Shown here piece by piece: positions 21,284-33,019 of a stretch of DNA of 64,000 nt (position 1 is the first letter of the stretch; each line of letters opens with the position of its first letter). Under the pieces are notes generated by a model, which saw only the letters and a program-made list of their open reading frames with translations, did no database searches and was not told the origin of the DNA. Origin of the DNA: Cunninghamia lanceolata (taxonomy: Eukaryota; Streptophyta; Pinopsida; Cupressales; Cupressaceae); assembly GCA_027924645.1 (NCBI GenBank), contig BSBN01000297.1:4526001-4590000 (forward strand). Reading direction: 5' to 3'. The translations under genes and the position numbers were made by a program.

Positions 21284-21529
21284 CAAACAACATAGAGGAG
21301 GTTGAGGAGTTAGGCATGTAATGTAAATGTCAAAATCACATTCTTTCATCAGAGAAAGCAAATTGGGTTTCTCCTTTTTCCCAACTCAAGATAATCTACA
21401 AAGCCATTCTACCTTATAAGTGAGTTACAAGAGTCTTGTAGATAAGAAAATTTTGATGTATATAGACTCGTGGAGGTCAGTTGTGTCATGCTATGTACAT
21501 AGCATCAATTTTTGAGGCATCTCCATCTT

Positions 21530-21716
21530 GGGGGGAGTGTAGTGTGTAGAAATAATATAGTAAGGGAGAGTTTATATAGTTTTGGATTGTTATAAGAAGA
21601 AGATAGAAGGTCCTTTGTCCTTGATGTCAAAGGGGGAGAGAGAGAGAAACATACATCTAAAGGGGAGTGATGGAACACATCATTTTGGTGTTGCCATCAA
21701 TGACAAAGGGGAAGAT
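21530..21716 (+). promoter_or_regulatory. Multiple polypurine tracts before the right LTR of C
   Basis: G-rich tracts occur near 21530 (TTGGGGGGAG), 21629 (AAAGGGGGAG), 21659 (AAAGGGGAG) and 21705 (AAAGGGGAAGAT). The last abuts the LTR at 21717. The layout matches A and B. Confidence 0.7.
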
Positions 21717-23681
21717 TGTTGGCAATATGTGTTGTCATTGATGTCAACATAACGTGTCAATCTGAGGACAAACTTGTATAGATTTTGTGTATAGAATATT
21801 GAGAGAGATGGTTTGACATAGTCTTGGGGTCAGCATGCTTAGGGCATATCAGTCTGGAAGGCTTAGCAGATGGAGAAACTATATAAGTGTGATGCGGTGA
21901 TCAGTATAATATCTAAGTATGATGCGGAGGTAGGTACACTTGTTATAGCATATTTATAGTATGCCTAAAGTGATATTTAATTAGTTTAAAGTACCACACT
22001 TAGAGTTAAGTTGCACAAATTTGACTTTCACATTGTGTATCCTAAGGTAAAATTACAATTTTTTTGTCCACATTCCTCTGCAGTGCAAGATTTAGTCTTG
22101 AAGTTTTTGAAGATAAGTATATTGATATATGAACATGCTATATCCAAGATTTCATCTCATTACACCTTTAGCAGAGAAAGTTAAAAGTGGTAGTGTTTCA
22201 GACTGTGACTTGACAATATAAAGCAATAATGGAGACATGTTGGAATGCTCCACATTCCTCTTGAGGTGAATATATGTTCATGTAGTTTTTAGAATATGTT
22301 TGGAGATTTGTAATACATACTTCCTTGATGTATCAAGTACCTTGATGATCTACAAGGTTAGTTTTCAAGTAACAGAGGTAATACAGATAGTTCAGGATGC
22401 AGAAGTAGTCTATAGAACACATATTTGAGTACCTGCAGAAGATGGAGAAGCCATAGATCAGCCATAGAAGATTGTGCAAAGATTCTTCATGCTCTAATGT
22501 ATCTCTAGTTTGAACTGCATGCAAATATCTCTTATTTCTTGTACTGCATAGGGTAATTAAGTCAGCCAATGAAGAGTTGTATATCACCATTCTCTGGATT
22601 GCAGTATACCTAAGTCAAGTCTTTGTTTTTCTCTGGAAGTGATATTAAGGATGTGTGGATCTAGGAATATGCATATAAATATGTATAAGTTCATTTCTAA
22701 AATTTTTGGAGGTTTTGGTGTACCATTATGCAATATCTTGAGTTGTGGAATGTCATAATCATTCTGGAATGCTCTCTTTCCAATAGTTCAATAGGTTTAT
22801 TATTGTGTGGATGTATTGAATGATTTGCTATTTCAGGAGAATGGTGTATGGATTTTGTTAAGAAGATACATTATTGAAACTCTGGTCCACATGGTGTTTT
22901 TGGCTTCTCCCTAATGGTGTGAAGATTAACAGTTAGCAATGTTTGTGTAGTTTGAGTTGACAGTATGGTTTCTGTTATGTACGGTGGATCCTGATCAATA
23001 GTTTTGACATTAAAATGTGTGTAGTGATGTTCCTTGAATTTTATTATGAGATGTTGTGGTTTGCAACTTATTTTCTTGACATATTGTATGAAGTGAAGCT
23101 GAGCCTTGAATAATTATGCGTTTCATCTAAAGGTTTTTATGATGCCGACCTAATCAATGTTTTGAAGTGTTGTGGAGGGTATTTATAGGAGATCAAAGTC
23201 ATTTGGGAAATGGATGAGTGTGACACATTGGTATGTGAAGTATGAAGTGTGCAAAGTTAGTTTGATGACATAATTTGAGCAAGAAAAGAGGATTGCAATA
23301 TCAACATAAGTCAAATGTTTTCCACACAACAGTTCATGTATTTGTTATCTCTGTAATTCTTACATCAGATAGTGATTCTATAGGGAGTTTAAGCTTCCTT
23401 GGGAGTGACCTTAAAAACTATAATCAGGGAGTAGTAGCTTCCTTGGGTTGTAGCCCTAAAATAAAGTTGTAATACTTTTTGCAATGAGCATAATATATTG
23501 TGAGATAACACTCATTCTGGTTTTTCCCTATTTTGGGTTTTCCATGTAAAAATCCTGGTGTTCTTGTGTTGCATGATTTCCTTTATGTTCTCTAAGTAAT
23601 TTAGTTTTAATCTACAAATATATGTTTAAGTTTTAGTGTGTACTGATTCACCCCCCTCTTAGCACTTCTTTGTGTTCAACA
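21717..23681 (+). repeat. Right LTR of composite element C
   Basis: About 1.97 kb, from TGTTGGCAATATG to TTCAACA. It includes GTTGTCATTGATGTCAACA near the start, the TTTTTCCCTATTTTGGG block near 23520 and the terminal C-run. It follows the polypurine tract correctly, so it belongs to the interior. Its flank (AGACA) does not clearly repeat the left flank (AAGAT), and a LINE piece rather than Copia RT follows it. Confidence 0.7.
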
Positions 23682-23699
23682 AGACATTACACAACCAAA

Positions 23700-24011
23700 A
23701 AGTGAAATTCAATTGAATACAAAGAACTTGAAACAACATCTAGTTGGTCTAATAAGCTACAAGAGTTAAGAAAACATTATTTTCATTCCAAAGCATAACC
23801 AATGCCCCCAAAGCCCTAAAGGTTCCACGAAAGAAAACTTCCATTTAGTCTAGTTAGAAAAAACTTGGGTTCCAAAACTAGAAGAAAGTTTCATATCCTT
23901 CAAGAGAATAATGCCTGACAAGCTAGAATCAATTTGAAACTTAATTAAGTGTCTTTTATTAGGAGGATTAAAACCACTAACATTCCAAGATAGGATTTTT
24001 ATTGCTCTTGA
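23700..24011 (-). pseudogene. LINE endonuclease N-terminal fragment
   Basis: On the minus strand the sequence reads AIKILSWNVSGFNPPNKRHL, then KFQIDSSLSGIILLKDMKL and a later VEPLG segment. This is the start of the AP-endonuclease-like domain of a plant L1 element (KILSWN...G.N...K; the usual LLQET is LLKDM here). That enzyme nicks target DNA to prime reverse transcription. Stops interrupt it and the rest of the LINE is absent, so it is a fragment lying against the right LTR of C. Confidence 0.7.
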
Positions 24012-24768
24012 GGAGAGAAACATGCTCTCCTCAATCTTAAGTGCCTATTCCATTATTATTATGATGTTTTTCAATATATACATTATACTTTGCATACTAA
24101 CCAAATTATGTGAGAATGTGGTATTAATATTCCACCTTCAACAATTAAGGATTTTATAACAAGTTTACTTTGTGAAACATCTGCTAGGTAATTATTTTTT
24201 TCAAAACTGTGTATTTCTAGACAATGCGATAGATGTGACCAACCATTCATTGTTAGGAGAATGCATGCATGAAAGTAGTTCACATGATTTTAGACAACAA
24301 TTAGTAGATTTGAAGAGGTTCAACAATGTTTAATATCCATGGAAAAACTGGAAAGCATTGTGAGTTAGTCATAGAAAGTAGTGTATATGCAATCATTGTA
24401 GAGTTCAAGAATAAGATTGTGTATAAATATGTGAAATACTCTCAATATGATCGGTGGTTTGATGAACAATTTCATAGATGTAAAAACACATTTCCAATTG
24501 GAACTATAATTTCAATGGATGACTTTGAAGAAAACTATACCCTTGCTCCACAAGGGGAGATTCAATCTCAATATTATAACTCAATACATGTGGCCATCTT
24601 TGTTCATATTGTATACAGACATGCAGTTGTCAATATAGAAGATGACAAATTTATTTTGAGGGAGTACCATTTTTATGTGAATGATAACTAGTTACATTCA
24701 TTAGAGTTCATACAGTATTGTTTCAAAGTGTTTTATGAAAATTTAAAAGAAAAAGAAATCTAGATGAT

Positions 24769-25952
24769 GTAACATTGTAAAATGTGTACACTATAATTTT
24801 ACACTTAGTTTAGCACCTAGGTGGACCTAAAATGTTTACACTTGTTAATCATGACTTATTTTAACACCTTTTTCAACATTAAGCATGTAATTCTTGATCC
24901 CGATGCACAAAACCTAGAAAGTAATTATAAGGCAGGGTTAATAACACTTTTAGTGTCTTATCTCGAGAGTTTGGGGCTAAAGAACCAAGGCACCCAAGCA
25001 CCCTTGTCCCCTCTTTAGCCCTAGCATAATTGGTGGCTTGTCAGCTTAAGACATCTTAAATCATTCTTAATGTCAACCTCATTTGGTTGGGAATGCATAT
25101 AAAATAAAGTTAATTCATTCATTTGAACATCTAAGAAATCTAGACAATCTTGCACTCTCTCCTCTTCTCTCTCATGCTCTCTACTCTTCTCTAAAGATCT
25201 CTATTATGGATTATCATTACAAAACTAACATATTGCAGGTCTTGTGAAGATCTTTCTACTTATTTGGGCTACACCAACTTCTTGAGTCAAGTTGTGACAC
25301 TACTTCAAGTATGCTAGGGTTTCCATACTCATGGTGACTTTTTTCTTTCATGCTTTGTTCTAGCATTCCATTCTACTTCATATTTGTGTTTGCCCTCCTA
25401 CGGAACATGCTCTTTATCTATCATATTTTCAATCATGGAGGTGGAAACACCATTCATGAAGCTTTAATTAGGCAAGCTCCTAAATAGTGCCCAACCATCT
25501 TCCTTCTTATGTGTGTGCAGGTCAGAGAAACAACTTTCTAAAGGTGATCTCTAGGAAGAAGATAGAGCTTGTAGGTATAGTCTTGGTGAAGGCATTCATT
25601 TTTCTAGACCCTAATTAGGGTCTAGGGAACCTAAGTGCCCTGGTACTTGACCTCTTGACTCTGGATCCAAGTTCTCCTATGTTCACTAGTCATTGTGGTG
25701 CTTTTAGATTGCCCGTATCTATTTTTGATTATCTGTTATGCTCTAATCTTCTTTAATTAGGGTTTCATGATTTGTCATAGTTTGATTGGTTGGATTTGGG
25801 TTGATTATCCTCTAATGTGACAAAAGGTAGAACCCCTATAGTTTGGCTCTCCTTCTTGCATAGAAGCCAAGCTTAGTTTGTGACCTAATGTTTTGAAGAA
25901 GAGGGTTTGACCTAGTTTAACTCCTTAGGCTAGATCACTCTTTTCTACATTA
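24769..25952. mobile_element. ~1.18-kb insertion flanked by TAGATGAT repeats
   Basis: The transposase-like reading frame breaks at about 24768 and resumes near 25985. The 8-bp word TAGATGAT flanks the foreign stretch (24761-24768 and 25953-25960), the size typical of hAT transposons. The termini (GTAACATTGT and ACATTA) are at best weakly inverted and no ORF is recognisable. It may be a non-autonomous DNA element; the class is uncertain. Confidence 0.45.
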
Positions 25953-26570
25953 TAGATGATACAACATCTCATATGGTAAGAAAATTGTACAAGATAATTA
26001 AAAAATGCTCAAATATTTTATTGGTTATGTAGGGCTCATAAAGAAAACAATATCCAATATATGTGGAGTTTCTTTGAATTTGGACATGGTAAAGGAGAAC
26101 ATGATGGAGTTGGAGCATGTGTGAAAAGAGCTCTTTTTAGGGAACAACTAAAATTTGTGGATGCACCAGAGTTTAAAGATGCACATGAAAAATTGTAGAT
26201 TAGTGTAATGCAAAATTGATTATAGGATCAAGTAAAAACTCTAAAGTTCAATGGTTCTTTTGGTTAGTTGAAGAAAATATTCTTCTGTGATATGATTGTG
26301 AGACAATTAGTGGATTAGCAAAATGACATTCATTTAAGAGTTCAAATGCAAGCACATGGACTATATGGACTAGGGAGCTTACCTATTTTTCTTAGTTTTG
26401 TATCAGAGGTGAGTGGGAAGCATGTGAAAATATAGAATGGGTTGAAAGATGGCAACAAAGAGCCCTAACATCTATACAAACACATGATCAACATGAGACA
26501 ACATTTGAAGAGGATAATCAATTGTTTGTATCAAATCACTATGATCCTATTTCAGAACTTGTACATGAAG

Positions 26571-26688
26571 GTACATTAGTTCAATATTTAGTTTCATTAT
26601 ATTTTTTTTAATCTATAATTCTATATATAAATGTATTTTTGTGACTTATATATCATGTCCTACTTTATTGAACTTGTAAGTTTTTCAG
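26571..26688 (+). other. Probable spliceosomal intron in the transposase-like relic
   Basis: GAAG/GTACAT donor and a T-rich TTTTTCAG/GA acceptor. Joining the exons continues one frame across HEG-HEYVV. AT-rich, 118 bp, a normal size for a plant intron. Confidence 0.65.
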
Positions 26689-27232
26689 GACATGAGTATG
26701 TTGTTGTTGCACCTGAGGGCAATAAAGAGGAAACAAAGTATTGGTTGGCTCGATGTGTTGAGGTAAAACATAAGTTTTTACAACCTAGAGTAGATTATGA
26801 TATCTTTGAGTATCCAAAAGGTTCTATGGTTGTTGTTGGCACTTGGCTATGAAAATATTTGATAAGAAAGAATGGTATAATGCATTTGATGATTATGAAA
26901 GACATAAGAAAATTATGCACTACATGCATTTGATTGTGGCAACAAATATACAATTAGTGAGGTATCAAGGGAAACCTATCACAAAAGAGTTATGGACACT
27001 TTTTTTGGAAGAGTATGAGGCAATCATAGATGCATTACAAAAAATGAGGATGCAGATGGTACAATGGAGTACATTTTTAAAAGGGTTTGTAGGTATGTAG
27101 AAATTTTTAAACTTTTAATCTTTATTTTTTGACTAATATATAATTATAAATATTTAATTGATAGAACTAATTAATTTTCTATCATGCTCTAACCAAATTA
27201 TTAAGTGATTTCATGTCCCCTTAATCGATCTT

Positions 27233-28020
27233 CTTAACTCCCCTTATGCCATCCCCTAGCTATGTTTCATAAATTAAGTAAATACAATTTAGTTTAATAA
27301 CTTTAGAATTTGGTCTAGGATGTGAGTTTAGGATAAAGAAGATTGATAGTTAATTGACTTTATCTCCTCTTAAGCCATACTCTTAACTCCCCTCAAGTCA
27401 TGGCCTAGCTATGTTCCATAAGTTAGGTAACTACGATTTAGTTTAATAACTTCAACAAATTGGACCATTTAGGATGCGAGTTTAGGATTAAGTATGTTTA
27501 TAGTTAATTGATTTACTAGCACACCCTTACCAAAATAGGAATTGATTGAATCTACCCTTAATCCATCCTCTTAACTCCCCTTAAGACATCCCCTAACCAA
27601 TTTTAAAAAATTAGGTAAGTTTAATTTAATTTAATAACTTTGGGATCTAGTTTAGTAATGTATTTAAGACTAAGTAAATTGATAGTGGATTTTTATTTTA
27701 GGTCTCCTACAACTAGTTCGCATGATTCTCACTACTGGTGCATTCAATGTGTGACATTCATATTGGATTTTCCTATGCTATTCATCACTTGAATGTAAGG
27801 AATTTATATTATAATTTTCCAACTGGATTTATTATAATTTTCTCACTTGACTTATAGTTACGACTCATTTATTTATAGTTAATTTGTTTACTTGCACTAA
27901 TTCTATGCATACTTACCTATTCATTGTACTTTTTATCATTTTTGCTTCAGGTCTCCTACAACTAGATAACATGATTGTCATTACTTATACATTCTATGTG
28001 TGATGACATCACTTGAAGTC
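27233..28020. repeat. Degenerate tandem repeats after the transposase-like relic
   Basis: Three units begin TTAACTCCCCT at about 27233, 27383 and 27571 and share TTTAGTTTAATAACTT and TAGTTAATTGA-type words. A separate ~60-bp direct repeat starts AGGTCTCCTACAACTAG at about 27701 and 27950; both copies follow T-rich tracts ending in AG, as splice acceptors do. Confidence 0.5.
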
Positions 28021-28319
28021 AAAGAAATTTTATATTTTACAATTTACTATAATCTAGGAGTCTAAAACCTTGAATCAGGACTCATGTAATTGTATTTTTG
28101 ACTATATATTTTGAGTTGGAATTATGTCTCCTATACTTGTAATTTTATTACTTGTAGAATGTTATAATAATATTGTTTTTTATTAGATAAACTAGAGAAG
28201 AGGGTCCAAAACCCTTTACAAAATAGCCCCCTGGGCTACAAACTATTAACAAGTTAGAAACAACACATTAACAATAGACAAAAAACACCTAATCAAAAGC
28301 AACAGAAACAACAAAAGAA

Positions 28320-30130
28320 ACCAGCAACTAGGGATTGTCATTCATCCTAAACTTGGCTAGGAAATCAACCATATCTTTGCAGTCTCCAAGGCTATCAAGT
28401 CCCACCTGCTTGACCTTGTCATCCAAGTCCTTAACAGCCTCAAAGATCGATGCCGCATGATGCAGTACCTTAGCAACAAATTCAGCCATAATCTTCTACT
28501 TCTTCTGCATTCCCTCCATCTTCCTCTAGAGGTATCTCAGATCCTCGGTAGTCTTAACACACAGGGAATAATTCCCCTTGCTTTCCTATCCCTTGGAAAC
28601 CCTAACAGCTTCACCCAAGTCCTTAGAACCAGACTTGTTCATGGAGGCGAAGTGACTTGCTCCTTTGACTTCATGTAGAGACTCAGTGGGGGTTTCCTCT
28701 CCTCCCTCCTCCATCATTTCCTCAAAAAACTTTGATTCATTAGAGATCACCACCCCCTAGGGGTTCACATAAGGTTTTCCAGCAATGCAAGTAGACCGAT
28801 GAACCCTTAGATTAGCAGCATCCACTCCTTCACTACTACCAACAAGTTTATGCCTAGTGTGCAGCTTAACAAATTTCACAAGCTCAACTATAGTCACATC
28901 CTCCTTACCCTTTTTATCTTTTTTCTTAGTAGCAATCCCTTCATCCTTTGAATCCAGTCTATCTCATTTGGCTGACTTTTTCCCTGGCCCTAGGGTGGCA
29001 CATTTCTAGGGCTTCTTCTTAGAGGTGGCAAGGGTTCTAATAGGGATATCATCCACAGTACGGGAATCACTCTTAGGGGTTTTTAGGGAAATATTAGGGG
29101 TCCCTACATAGGTCTTCACCTTGCCTTTAGAACTAGGAGACATGCTCAGCTGGGGGTCCTCAAGCTACTTAACCTTGATTTGCTTTGGGGGGCACAGGGC
29201 AAGGTGGAACTGGTAAAGTCTCAGAACGAGGCCCTGATGAATGGGAATAAGAGGGTGGCCAACATTTTTAGCCCTAAGCTCCTAACTGACTTGATAGAGT
29301 TATCTAGGGAAGAAAGTAGAAAAAAAGGAAAACTAATTTCCATTTTATTTCTAAAGTGGTTAAGGAGAGCAAAGTGGTAGTGGTAAAACACCTTGAATCT
29401 CCCTTCCAGCGTGAAGAACTTCATAGTCATTAAGTAGATATGGCCCCATGGCTCGGACAACTTTTCTCTCTCAAACCTACCATGCAATTTCATGGTCGCC
29501 TCCCCCTCTCTAAAGAAGAGAGCCATATGTTTAGGATCGGGCACCCTTTTATGTCTTGAATGCTTCTTCCCTCTGATAGGAAGCCCCATAGCTTGCCCAA
29601 TCACTTCCTCAGACACCTGGAACCCAATGCCACCAATGTTGACTTCTCTGGTTTCATCATCCTAATTCTCCATGAATTGGCATGAAAGGTTCTCATCATG
29701 GCCAACCATCCCTTCCAAAAAATAAACCAGCTCCCCTTCTTGAATGGCATGCCACACTATAGGGTCCTGTTTGAATTCCTCCACCAAATTGGGTTCAATC
29801 TTGACAATATCTTTGCCCATCATGATAGTTTGAAACTTGCATAAGTTTGAAACTTGCATAAGCAACTGAGTTGGGAATTGTTAAGGCAACTAAAATTAAA
29901 ATAGGTAGTATTGAAAATAGGAAGCAGCCCATTAAAATGGGAAAGCCATGGCAAGGAAATAATAATAATAGTGTAATTAATGAGGCAATATGCCACATCC
30001 TTGCCACTCAAATATCTCCTTGGGGAGAGAACTTGGTTGCCACCTCATGTGATAGTAGACATCACCAGCCGTGGCCATTAACCAAATATAATTACCCATG
30101 TGCAAAACTATCCAATCCCTCCTCTATAAT
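28320..30130 (-). pseudogene. Extra coding stretch between LINE RNase H and 3' end, unrecognised
   Basis: Minus-strand frames give a block at 29865-29221 with GIGFQVSEEVIGQAMGLPI, then GEATMKLHGRF and SEPWGHIYLMTMKFFTLEGR with FKVFYHYHFALLNHFR. A Lys/Ser-rich stretch and a coiled-coil-like end follow (LDDKVKQVGLDSLGDCKD near 28400). The first block resembles plant transposon-associated proteins with an EE-I-A-GLP...EGRF pattern, but I cannot name the family. It lies 3' of RNase H, where plant L1 elements normally end. It may be a third ORF, a 3' transduction or another element that shares the tail. Stops and frameshifts are present. Confidence 0.45.
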
Positions 30131-30538
30131 CTAGCCATCAGACCACACGACATCCTTATTATCAAGTTGTGCTTAACCGCCAAATAGCCCCTGGTCCTAA
30201 TGTTCATATATCTAGTGATTTACCAACCTATCCTCCTAGCCATCCACTTATCGACAAGGGGGGAGGTGACACTCTAACATTCTATGTAAGCCTCAATCCT
30301 AAAGCACTTAGGAAATCTAGTCCACTAACTGGACCATGGCCCTTCCAAGGTAGCTTTATTCCCGCCTTTGCAATTTTGAAGGGTCAAATTCCCACTCACA
30401 TAATTTTGAAAATTCAAAAGGTTGGACCCACCACCTTTACAAACCAGACCATATCCCTCCCTTGATTGGTCATAAATAGAAGCACCATTCCCGCCACCCT
30501 CTAGCGAACACCAGAGAATGACAACAATCCCAAGCCAT

Positions 30539-30988
30539 CTAAACCCTGTAGCTATCACCATCCTTCAGAATGAGAGTATGCATCTCTTTAGGCAGGCTAG
30601 ACATACTCTTCCAGCAATGCCATCCTTCTTTTCCAATACCCGTATTGGCCAAGGCATCAGCGACATCATTCCATTCTCTGTATATATGCAAAATCTTGAA
30701 ATCCTCCATTCCATTGAGGAGTAGTTTGACATCTCCCATGATGTCTAATAAGTTCCACCCAATCTGGGTCAAACCCAGGGTGACATTAACCACAAGCTAA
30801 GAACGTCCTTCCACATGAAGAAGCTTGATGTTCAAGGAAATGGCTAGCTTGATCCCCCATATCATAGCAAACGCTTCCACCTTATTGTTGCACTTTATAC
30901 CAATTCCACCTGAAAAGGTAGCTACAAAGGTTCCTGTGTCATTTCTAATAATTTCCCCTCCATTGCTGATGCAGATCCAAACACCTTA
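30539..30988 (-). pseudogene. LINE RNase H domain, C-terminal part
   Basis: Minus strand: GEIIRNDTGTFVATFSGGIG, then NNKVEAFAMIWGIKLA (the helix carrying the catalytic Glu), KLLHVEGRS (in place of the usual ...ESDS) and HIYREWNDVADALANTGI (the C-terminal N-x-x-A-D-x-L-A motif with the last Asp). This is the RNase H that degrades the RNA strand of the RNA-DNA hybrid. Its N-terminal half lies beyond the insertion, at about 32371-32455. Confidence 0.75.
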
Positions 30989-32347
30989 GCCTACATTACC
31001 CTTTGTATGTCTCACTTTACTTGCCTATCAGCAAGATCATATTCTATCGGCAACCCTCGAAGTTGTTATTCTGACATCACAACCCTCTCTGATGTATGTC
31101 TTCAACTTTGTATCTATCAAGAGATACATTCTTCAATGTACATTCAGGGTATACATTCAGTGTGACCTTCCTCATCAGTGAGCGCTTTGTATGTGCTCCT
31201 GATACACTAATATAAAACATCTTGTATATACTTCAGTTGACCTGTGATCATCAGTTTCCTTCACCACTGCTGTCGGTCGCCTCTTGCATCTAATACAATG
31301 TATCTACGCAATGTATATGCTCAATATACATTTGAAATGTACAACCTGAATATGCATTTGGAACATGCATTCATAATATGCATTTGATGAGGCCAACCGT
31401 TGACTTTCCTTGCATCTAATTCAATGTACATTCACAATGTACATTCGCAACATGCAATTCAAATATGCATTTGATGGGTTTGACTGAATTGTTGACTCCT
31501 TTGTATGCCAATCGGAAGCTTTTCTCTCTCCTTTGTATCTTATGGAAAGTACATTCACCACATACAACCGTAACATTCACTTGCAAGATACACACGAACA
31601 TACAACTGTGGGATACATAGGAAATGAACCCGACATGCATTAGCAATATACGCACAAAATGTATACTCAGTGAAACAATGCAAATCTTCATCGATTTAAA
31701 CCTTTGCAAACTCTGTAACTTCATAGATCCATTTCTTCAATGATCTTACAAACCTTTCACCCTATCATCCTAGCACATGATGGTGCTAGGATCTATCTAC
31801 ACCTAGTACACGATCCTGTAAACATGAACATGAACAAAATGAAAACAAAAAACAACTCAATATGTATAGATATTCCACTGATTTTGAATAAATCTAACCA
31901 GTGGAATGGATTAAGAATCCATCTCGGCCACAAAACAACAAATCGATTGCACAAAGAAAATGAAATTGAATGAAAGAAAGATACAAAACATGATTCATTT
32001 ATTATGCTTTTAGAAATGTGCATACACAAATGGTCTGTTTCACAATTGCAAATCTCACTCTCTCAGATCTTACTAATCTCAACTACTACTCCATACATTC
32101 GATGATCTCCTTTATTTATCTACTCACCCTGAGTAGTACCACCCCGACTCCAAGTGGCTGGGAGATCTAATGACCTCCAACTGCCTAACAACCTTTGTAA
32201 TTATAGCTTGACAAGTGCCCTTGGGACTTACAACATAAACCTAGCTATAAACTAAAATAACATGCATTGGTCAAACAGACCTTATTACATGAATGGTCAG
32301 CTTAGGACCTTATTGGAAACATCAAAATGAACTATAAACAATTAATG
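30989..32347. mobile_element. 1.36-kb unclassified insertion in the LINE RNase H
   Basis: The RNase H frame is split here; CCTTA occurs on both sides (30984-30988 and 32348-32352) as a candidate 5-bp duplication. The inserted DNA holds no recognisable ORF. Between about 31130 and 31660 it is dense in ATGTACATTC, ATGCAT and TATACATT words. A perfect 10-bp-arm hairpin (ATCCTAGCAC / GTGCTAGGAT) sits at 31767-31792. The termini are neither TG...CA nor obviously inverted, so the class is unknown. Confidence 0.5.
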
Positions 32348-32370
32348 CCTTATGGAGGCCACTGTGGATT

Positions 32371-33019
32371 GGGTGCTCCTGCACTAACTGGCAACCCTCA
32401 GGTTCCCCTTGGTAGCTCCATCAAAATTGAGTTTGAACCACCCTTGCTAAGGTAATGCCCATTTGGTCTTCGCCCTAGCAATTCTTTTAGAATTGTCGAC
32501 CTGGTAGGAGTCTAGACTGATCTTCCATTTTTTTAGCAGCCTCTATTCTTCTCCCCCTGGAGAACAATCCGCAACTTAAAACTTGCAAGAGTTGATGTTC
32601 TCCACAATCAGTTTGTAGAAGCACAGGAAAACTTCCATAGGTGTTTTGCACTTCTCCCTAAAAATTCTATTGTTGCATTCTTTCCATAGGCTCTAGGATA
32701 AATGGGGAGGAATTTGGGACCAAATCTCCTTGGAAGCCAGGAGAACATGTATGAATGGGGGTCTCCAATTCTAGACCAAAGCTTCTAAATTGTTGTTTAA
32801 GGACCAACTCATATTAAGTTTTTCAAAGGTTAAACCCCACACCTCCCAAGAAAAGCTATAGTGAAGAAAGAGATGGTCAGTTGTCTCTTCCTCAGAACCA
32901 CAAAGAATGTATCTACTCAGCATTTGGAATCCTCTCTTTCTTAGATTGTCAATTGTCAGAATTGGGTTGTGCATCAAGATCCACCAGAGGAAATTAATAT
33001 TTGGTAGAAGTTTGGGCAT
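32371..33019 (-). pseudogene. LINE zinc-binding domain and RNase H N-terminus
   Basis: The minus-strand 33019-32771 frame reads PKLLPNINFLWWILMHNPI, then LRKRGFQMLSRYILCGSEEE and TTDHLFLHYSFSWEVW. This is the zf-RVT module that follows plant L1 RTs (W-xx-H...C..C....H.F..C; the last Cys is replaced here). Further downstream, 32455-32385 gives FKLNFDGATKGN, the start of RNase H with its first catalytic Asp. Frameshifts separate the two. Confidence 0.7.

Larger units (their letters stand above)
24090..27092 (+). pseudogene. Intron-bearing transposase-like gene relic (HGKGEHDG family)
   Basis: Exon-like blocks: 24090-24768 contains a LLGECMHESSSHDF segment, a CELVIESS stretch and PIGTIISMDDFEENYTLAPQ with QSQYYNSIHVAIFVHIVYRH. 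After an insertion, 25985-26570 reads NAQIFYWLCRAHKENN, then YMWSFFEFGHGKGEHDG and VGACVKRALFREQLK. Then 26689-27092 reads HEYVVVAPEGNKEE, YWLARCV, FEYPKGSMVVVGTWL and LIVATNIQLVRYQGKP. A 118-bp intron (GT 26571, AG 26688) restores the frame exactly, and a GTATG donor follows 27092. The D/H-rich core and the W-FF-HGKG-DG-VKR pattern resemble a widespread, poorly characterised transposase-like family in plants and invertebrates. Stops and a frameshift near 26850 make it a relic. Confidence 0.6.

Noticed and set aside
14933..23681. Element C as one intact LTR retrotransposon
   Set aside because: The LTR bodies do not align, the primer site is missing and the flanks do not match as a target duplication.
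30169..30800. Plus-strand Pro-rich ORFs near 30.2-30.8 kb
   Set aside because: The minus strand carries clear RNase H motifs, so these are antisense.
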